NCBI GenBank assembly: GCA_904420255.1
Contig: CAJFUT010000206.1
Location: 1-8,516 of the forward strand
Direction of reading: 5' to 3'
DNA length: 8,516 nucleotides
DNA from: an uncultured Angelakisella sp.
GTDB lineage: Bacteria; Bacillota; Clostridia; Oscillospirales; Ruminococcaceae
The position numbers and the translations under genes were made by a program. Under the pieces are notes generated by a model. That model had not been told where the DNA came from. It saw nothing but the letters and a program-made list of their open reading frames with translations, and ran no database searches. This document shows, piece by piece, positions 5,811 to 8,516 of the stretch (the stretch's first letter is position 1; every line of letters begins with the position of its first letter).

Positions 5811-5924
5811 TCAGCCCTGACGCTGCTTGTGCTTGGGGTTTTCGCAGATGACCATGATGCGGCCCTTGCGCTTGATGACCTTGCACTTTTCACACATGGG
5901 CTTAACCGAAGGTCTTACTTTCAT
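5811..5924 (-). CDS. rpmJ: 50S ribosomal protein L36, zinc-binding form
   Basis: L36 is the smallest large-subunit protein and helps fold 23S rRNA domains near the peptidyl transferase region. The frame from ATG at 5924 encodes 37 residues beginning [20 protein letters not shown] and ending KHKQRQG. The zinc ribbon ligands C11, C14, C27 and H32 are all present (C-x2-C-x12-C-x4-H), so this is the zinc-containing paralogue type. AAGGAGGTAA lies about 8 nt upstream. It sits between infA (33-nt gap) and rpsM (24-nt gap), its standard place. Confidence 0.97.
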   Translation of the reverse strand: MKVRPSVKPMCEKCKVIKRKGRIMVICENPKHKQRQG

Positions 5925-5957
5925 TGGAAATTACCTCCTTGCGCGACTTGCCCTTCC

Positions 5958-6176
5958 TTATTTGGTCCGCCAGGTGATGCGTCCCTTGGTGAGATCGTAG
6001 GGCGAGATCTCCACCGTTACCTTATCGCCCGGAAGGATGCGGATGTAGTTCATACGCAGCTTGCCGGAAATATGCGCCAGTATCTGATGCCCGTTGGGCA
6101 GCTCCACCTGAAACTGCGCGTTGGGGAGGGCCTCCACCACGGTGCCCTCGATCTCGATGACGTCCTGTTTCGACAT
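5958..6176 (-). CDS. infA: Translation initiation factor IF-1
   Basis: IF-1 binds the A site of the 30S subunit and works with IF-2 and IF-3 during initiation. The 72-residue product begins [19 protein letters not shown] and has the S1-like OB fold with [19 protein letters not shown] and the [19 protein letters not shown] segment, a full-length match to the family. I chose the ATG at 6176: GGAGG lies 9 nt upstream, whereas the in-frame TTG at 6182 would be only 3 nt from it, and the family starts at MSKQD. It follows the KOW gene by 15 nt and precedes rpmJ. Confidence 0.98.
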   Translation of the reverse strand: MSKQDVIEIEGTVVEALPNAQFQVELPNGHQILAHISGKLRMNYIRILPGDKVTVEISPYDLTKGRITWRTK

Positions 6177-6191
6177 TCGCAAATGCCTCCC

Positions 6192-6449
6192 TTATTCTTG
6201 CTCAGGCTCCTGGGGGCGCAGGCCGCGCAGCAGCCGCCGCAGCGCCCGGTCGGAAGCGATGTCCGTCAGCTCCACCCATTCCCGGGTGGGGCGCAGGTGC
6301 CGCGGGTTTTTTCGCTTGGGCCGCTCCAGCTTCCTGCGCTTTCCGTCGGCGATGGCGCAATACCCGTCGGCCTCCACCCGCACCACCACATAAAAGCTGT
6401 CCTTGTCGTGGCCTGCGGCGGAACGGACCACCTGGCCTCTTTTCAGCAT
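6192..6449 (-). CDS. KOW-domain putative RNA-binding protein
   Basis: This 85-residue basic protein starts MLKRGQVVRSAAGHDKDSFY, a KOW-type motif (G-x-V-V then a glycine-containing hydrophobic strand). The segments VVVRVEADGYCAIADGKRRKLERPKRKNPRHLRPT are typical of the L14e/L19e-like KOW proteins found between map and infA in many Clostridia. The C-terminal third (from about 57) is variable and ends acidic (PQEPEQE). Its neighbours suggest a role in ribosome biogenesis or initiation, but I know of no established biochemical function. AGGAGGTG lies about 5-6 nt before the ATG, the gap from map is 12 nt and the gap to infA is 15 nt. Confidence 0.88.
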   Translation of the reverse strand: MLKRGQVVRSAAGHDKDSFYVVVRVEADGYCAIADGKRRKLERPKRKNPRHLRPTREWVELTDIASDRALRRLLRGLRPQEPEQE

Positions 6450-6461
6450 CGGGGCACCTCC

Positions 6462-7211
6462 TCAGGGCCTGGTCAGGATGACCGGCCCGTTTTCGGTGAT
6501 GGCCACGGTGTTTTCAAAGTGGGCGGAGGGCAGGCCGCTCTGGGTCACCACTGTCCAGCCGTCCTCCAGGGAACGGACCCCATCGCCCTTCATGTTGATC
6601 ATGGGCTCGATGGCCAGGGTCATGCCCGGGCGCAGCCGCAGGCCGTGGCCGGGGGTGCCGTAGTTGGGGACCTCCGGGTCCTGGTGCATCTCGTCCCCGA
6701 TGCCGTGGCCCACATATTCCCGCACCACGCCGAAACCGTGGCTGAGGGCGTACTGCTCCACCGCGGCGCCGATGTCCCCCAGCCGGTTTCCCGGCTGGGC
6801 GGCGGCGATGGCCAGCTCCAGGCACTTCTGGGTGACCTCCATCAGCTCCCGGCACTCCCGGCTGGTCTGGCCGGCGGCCACCGTGAAGGCGTTGTCCCCA
6901 TGGTAGCCCTTGTAGATGGCCCCGGTGTCGATGCTGACGATGTCCCCCTCCCGGATGACCCGGTGCTTGGAGGGGATGCCGTGGATCACTTCCTCATTGA
7001 CCGAAACGCAGGCCGAGGCAGGGAACCCGGCGTATCCCAGGAAGGAGGGCTTGGCGCCCATGGACACGATCACCTCATGGACTGCACGGTTGACGTCCAT
7101 GGTGGTCCTGCCGGGAGCCACCGCCTTCACCCCTGCCATCAGGGCCAGGTGGGAAATCCGCCCGGCCTCCCGCATCAGCTCCAGCTCATGTCTGGTTTTC
7201 AGAATGATCAT
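6462..7211 (-). CDS. map: Methionine aminopeptidase, type I
   Basis: Map removes the initiator methionine from nascent proteins whose second residue is small. The 249-residue enzyme has the pita-bread fold with all five metal ligands visible: D95 (SIDTGA), D106 (HGDNAF), H169 (GHGIG), E202 (AIEPMI) and E233 (FENTVAIT). The substrate-contacting H77 (EEVIHGIP) is also present. There is no N-terminal extension or zinc finger, as in type Ia enzymes. The ATG overlaps the adk TGA by 4 bases (ATGA), and GGAGG from the end of adk serves as the ribosome-binding site, so the two genes are probably translationally coupled. Confidence 0.98.
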   Translation of the reverse strand: MIILKTRHELELMREAGRISHLALMAGVKAVAPGRTTMDVNRAVHEVIVSMGAKPSFLGYAGFPASACVSVNEEVIHGIPSKHRVIREGDIVSIDTGAIYKGYHGDNAFTVAAGQTSRECRELMEVTQKCLELAIAAAQPGNRLGDIGAAVEQYALSHGFGVVREYVGHGIGDEMHQDPEVPNYGTPGHGLRLRPGMTLAIEPMINMKGDGVRSLEDGWTVVTQSGLPSAHFENTVAITENGPVILTRP

Positions 7212-7846
7212 TCTCCATCCTCCAGGATCCTGAGGGTTTCCTCGGTAGACGCCTCGATGGTGCCGCTGCCGTCAATCTCGTGGAGCTTGCCCTGGCCCCG
7301 GTAGTACGCCACCAGGGGCTCGGTGAGCTCGTGGTAGGTGGCCAGCCGCTCCCGGATGGTGTCCGGCTGGTCGTCCTTGCGGACAACCAGCTTTCCCCCG
7401 CACCGCTCGCAGAGGTCCCCCGCCGCCGACGGCTGGTTCAGCAGGTGGTAGATGGCGCCGCAGCCCTCGCAGACCCGCCGGTTGCCCAGCCGCGCCACAA
7501 TCACCTCGTCCTCCACATGGAGGTACAGCACCTTGTCGATCCGCACCCCCATTTCATCCAGGGCCCGGGCCTGGGGGAGGGTCCTGGGATAACCGTCCAG
7601 GATAAATCCCTCCCTGCAGTCCTCCTGCTTCAGGCGCTCCTCCACGATGCCGTTGACCACCTCGTCGGGGACCAGGCCCCCCCGGTCGATGACCTCCTTG
7701 GCCTGGAGCCCCAGGGGGGTCCCGGCCTTGATGGCCTCCCGCAGGATGACGCCGGTGGAAATCTCGGGGATGCCGAACCGCTCACGGATAATTTCGCCTT
7801 GTGTGCCTTTCCCCGCTCCGGGGGCTCCCAAAAGAATCAGGTTCAT
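7208..7846 (-). CDS. adk: Adenylate kinase, zinc-binding LID form
   Basis: Adk converts AMP and ATP to two ADP, balancing adenine nucleotides. The 212-residue protein has the P-loop GAPGAGKGTQ (7-16), the AMP-binding STG..LREAI segment (30-39) and the GFILDGYPRT motif (80-89). Its LID domain carries four cysteines (C126, C129, C146, C149) of the zinc-stabilised Gram-positive type, followed by RKDDQPDTIRERL (156-168). The residue after STG is V33, where many adenylate kinases have Asp; this position varies among Clostridia and I do not read it as loss of function. AAGGAGGG lies about 6 nt before the ATG. The gap from secY is 46 nt, and the gene overlaps map. Confidence 0.98.
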   Translation of the reverse strand: MNLILLGAPGAGKGTQGEIIRERFGIPEISTGVILREAIKAGTPLGLQAKEVIDRGGLVPDEVVNGIVEERLKQEDCREGFILDGYPRTLPQARALDEMGVRIDKVLYLHVEDEVIVARLGNRRVCEGCGAIYHLLNQPSAAGDLCERCGGKLVVRKDDQPDTIRERLATYHELTEPLVAYYRGQGKLHEIDGSGTIEASTEETLRILEDGE

Positions 7847-7892
7847 GTCAAACCCTCCTTCCGGTCCATGGCAGGGCTTCGCTCTTCTGCTT

Positions 7893-8516
7893 TTATTCCA
7901 GGAAGCCTTTGTAATGACGCATCATCATCTGGCTCTCCAGGCTCCGCACCGTATCCAGGGCAACGCCCACGATAATGATGACGGAGGTGCCGCCCAGGGC
8001 CACGTTCATGCCGGTGAGGGCGGTGATGATAATGGGCAGGATGGCGATGGCCGCCAGCATCAGCGCCCCCACCAGGGTGATCTTGGAGATGACCTTGGTG
8101 ATGAAGTCCGAGGTGGGCTTGCCGGGACGGATGCCGGGGATGGCGCCGTTGTTCTTCCTGAGGTTGTTGGCCATTTCAATGGGGTTGTACTGGATGGCGA
8201 TATAGAAGTAGTTGAAGCCGATGATCAGCAGGAAATACAGCACCGCGTAAAGCAGGGACCGGTAGCTGAACATATTGAAGAAGGCCGTCCAGTAGGGATG
8301 CGCCACCGGGTCCAGGTTCAGGAAGCCCCCGATGGTGCCGGGGATGGCTAAGAAGGTGGAAGCGAAGATGACGGGCAGCACGCCGCTCATGTTCACCTTG
8401 ATGGGCATATAGGAGCTCTGGCCGCCGTACATCTTCCGGCCCACCACCCGCTTGGCGTACTGGATGGGGATGCGCCGCTCGGCGTTGTTCATCAGCACGA
8501 TGAAGGCGATTTCCAC
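7893..8516 (-). CDS. secY: Protein translocase subunit SecY, C-terminal half
   Basis: SecY is the channel of the Sec translocon in the cytoplasmic membrane. Only the last 207 residues are in the window; the frame is open to the right edge, so the N-terminal half (about transmembrane helices 1-5) is missing. Seen in order are the cytoplasmic loop with RRIPIQYAKRVVGRKMYGGQ, the helix starting NMSGVLPVIFAS, a helix around YAVLYFLLIIGFNYFYIAIQ, the C5 loop with GIRPG (fragment residues 128-132, the conserved SecA/ribosome contact), and the last two helices near ITLVGALMLAAIAILPIII and GGTSVIIIVGVALDTV. It ends RHYKGFLE and TAA. It is the first visible gene of the spc/alpha operon here. Confidence 0.97.
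   Translation of the reverse strand: MEIAFIVLMNNAERRIPIQYAKRVVGRKMYGGQSSYMPIKVNMSGVLPVIFASTFLAIPGTIGGFLNLDPVAHPYWTAFFNMFSYRSLLYAVLYFLLIIGFNYFYIAIQYNPIEMANNLRKNNGAIPGIRPGKPTSDFITKVISKITLVGALMLAAIAILPIIITALTGMNVALGGTSVIIIVGVALDTVRSLESQMMMRHYKGFLE

Noticed and set aside
6177..6182. TTG at 6182 as start of infA
   Set aside because: It is 3 nt from the Shine-Dalgarno sequence, and the family begins at the MSKQD methionine at 6176.
5385..7304. 639-codon open frame on the + strand across rpsM to adk
   Set aside because: It is exactly antisense to seven well-supported ribosomal-operon genes, its translation is a Gly/Val/His/Leu-rich low-information string, and it arises from GC-rich third positions on the other strand.
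1..8516. CRISPR arrays, tRNA/rRNA genes, insertion sequences
   Set aside because: No regularly spaced repeats, cloverleaf or rRNA segments, transposase motifs or terminal inverted repeats were seen.

Overview
The window is about 8.5 kb of GC-rich DNA from a Gram-positive bacterium of the class Clostridia, most likely a gut Oscillospiraceae relative (Flavonifractor/Pseudoflavonifractor/Lawsonibacter-like). I infer this from the high GC with strong AGGAGG ribosome-binding sites, a KOW-domain gene between map and infA, rpsD placed between rpsK and rpoA, and cysteine-rich zinc forms of S4, L36 and adenylate kinase. The genus is not proven by the sequence.

Left end, + strand (1-1452): the 3' part of rsmI (16S rRNA 2'-O-methyltransferase) runs off the left edge. 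A RimJ/RimL-like GNAT acetyltransferase follows, with its own promoter whose -35 box overlaps the rsmI stop codon. A bidirectional terminator closes this block.

Middle, - strand (1480-2929): a small integral membrane protein with a proline-rich tail has its own extended -10 promoter. Its roughly 90-nt leader can fold in competing ways and carries a copy of the ribosome-binding site near its 5' end. Upstream of it lies about 700 bp with no convincing protein gene. This stretch holds a strong promoter (TTGACA, 17-bp spacer, extended -10, A/T-rich upstream element) and, about 530 nt downstream, an intrinsic terminator. I read it as an independent transcription unit for a large structured non-coding RNA of about 560 nt. 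It lacks the hallmarks of RNase P RNA, tmRNA, SRP RNA and 6S RNA, and is the best candidate here for something undescribed.

Right part, - strand (2930-8516): the distal end of the spc/alpha ribosomal protein operon, in transcription order secY (5' part off the window), adk, map, KOW-domain protein, infA, rpmJ, rpsM, rpsK, rpsD, rpoA, rplQ, then a 9-bp GC-rich terminator. Gaps are short (a 4-bp overlap to 72 nt) and nearly every gene has a strong Shine-Dalgarno sequence, so this looks like one polycistronic unit. It couples protein export (SecY), nucleotide balance (Adk), N-terminal Met removal (Map), initiation (IF-1), 30S/50S assembly (S13, S11, S4, L36, L17) and transcription (RpoA). No intact gene in this part shows a frameshift or truncation apart from the window edge.
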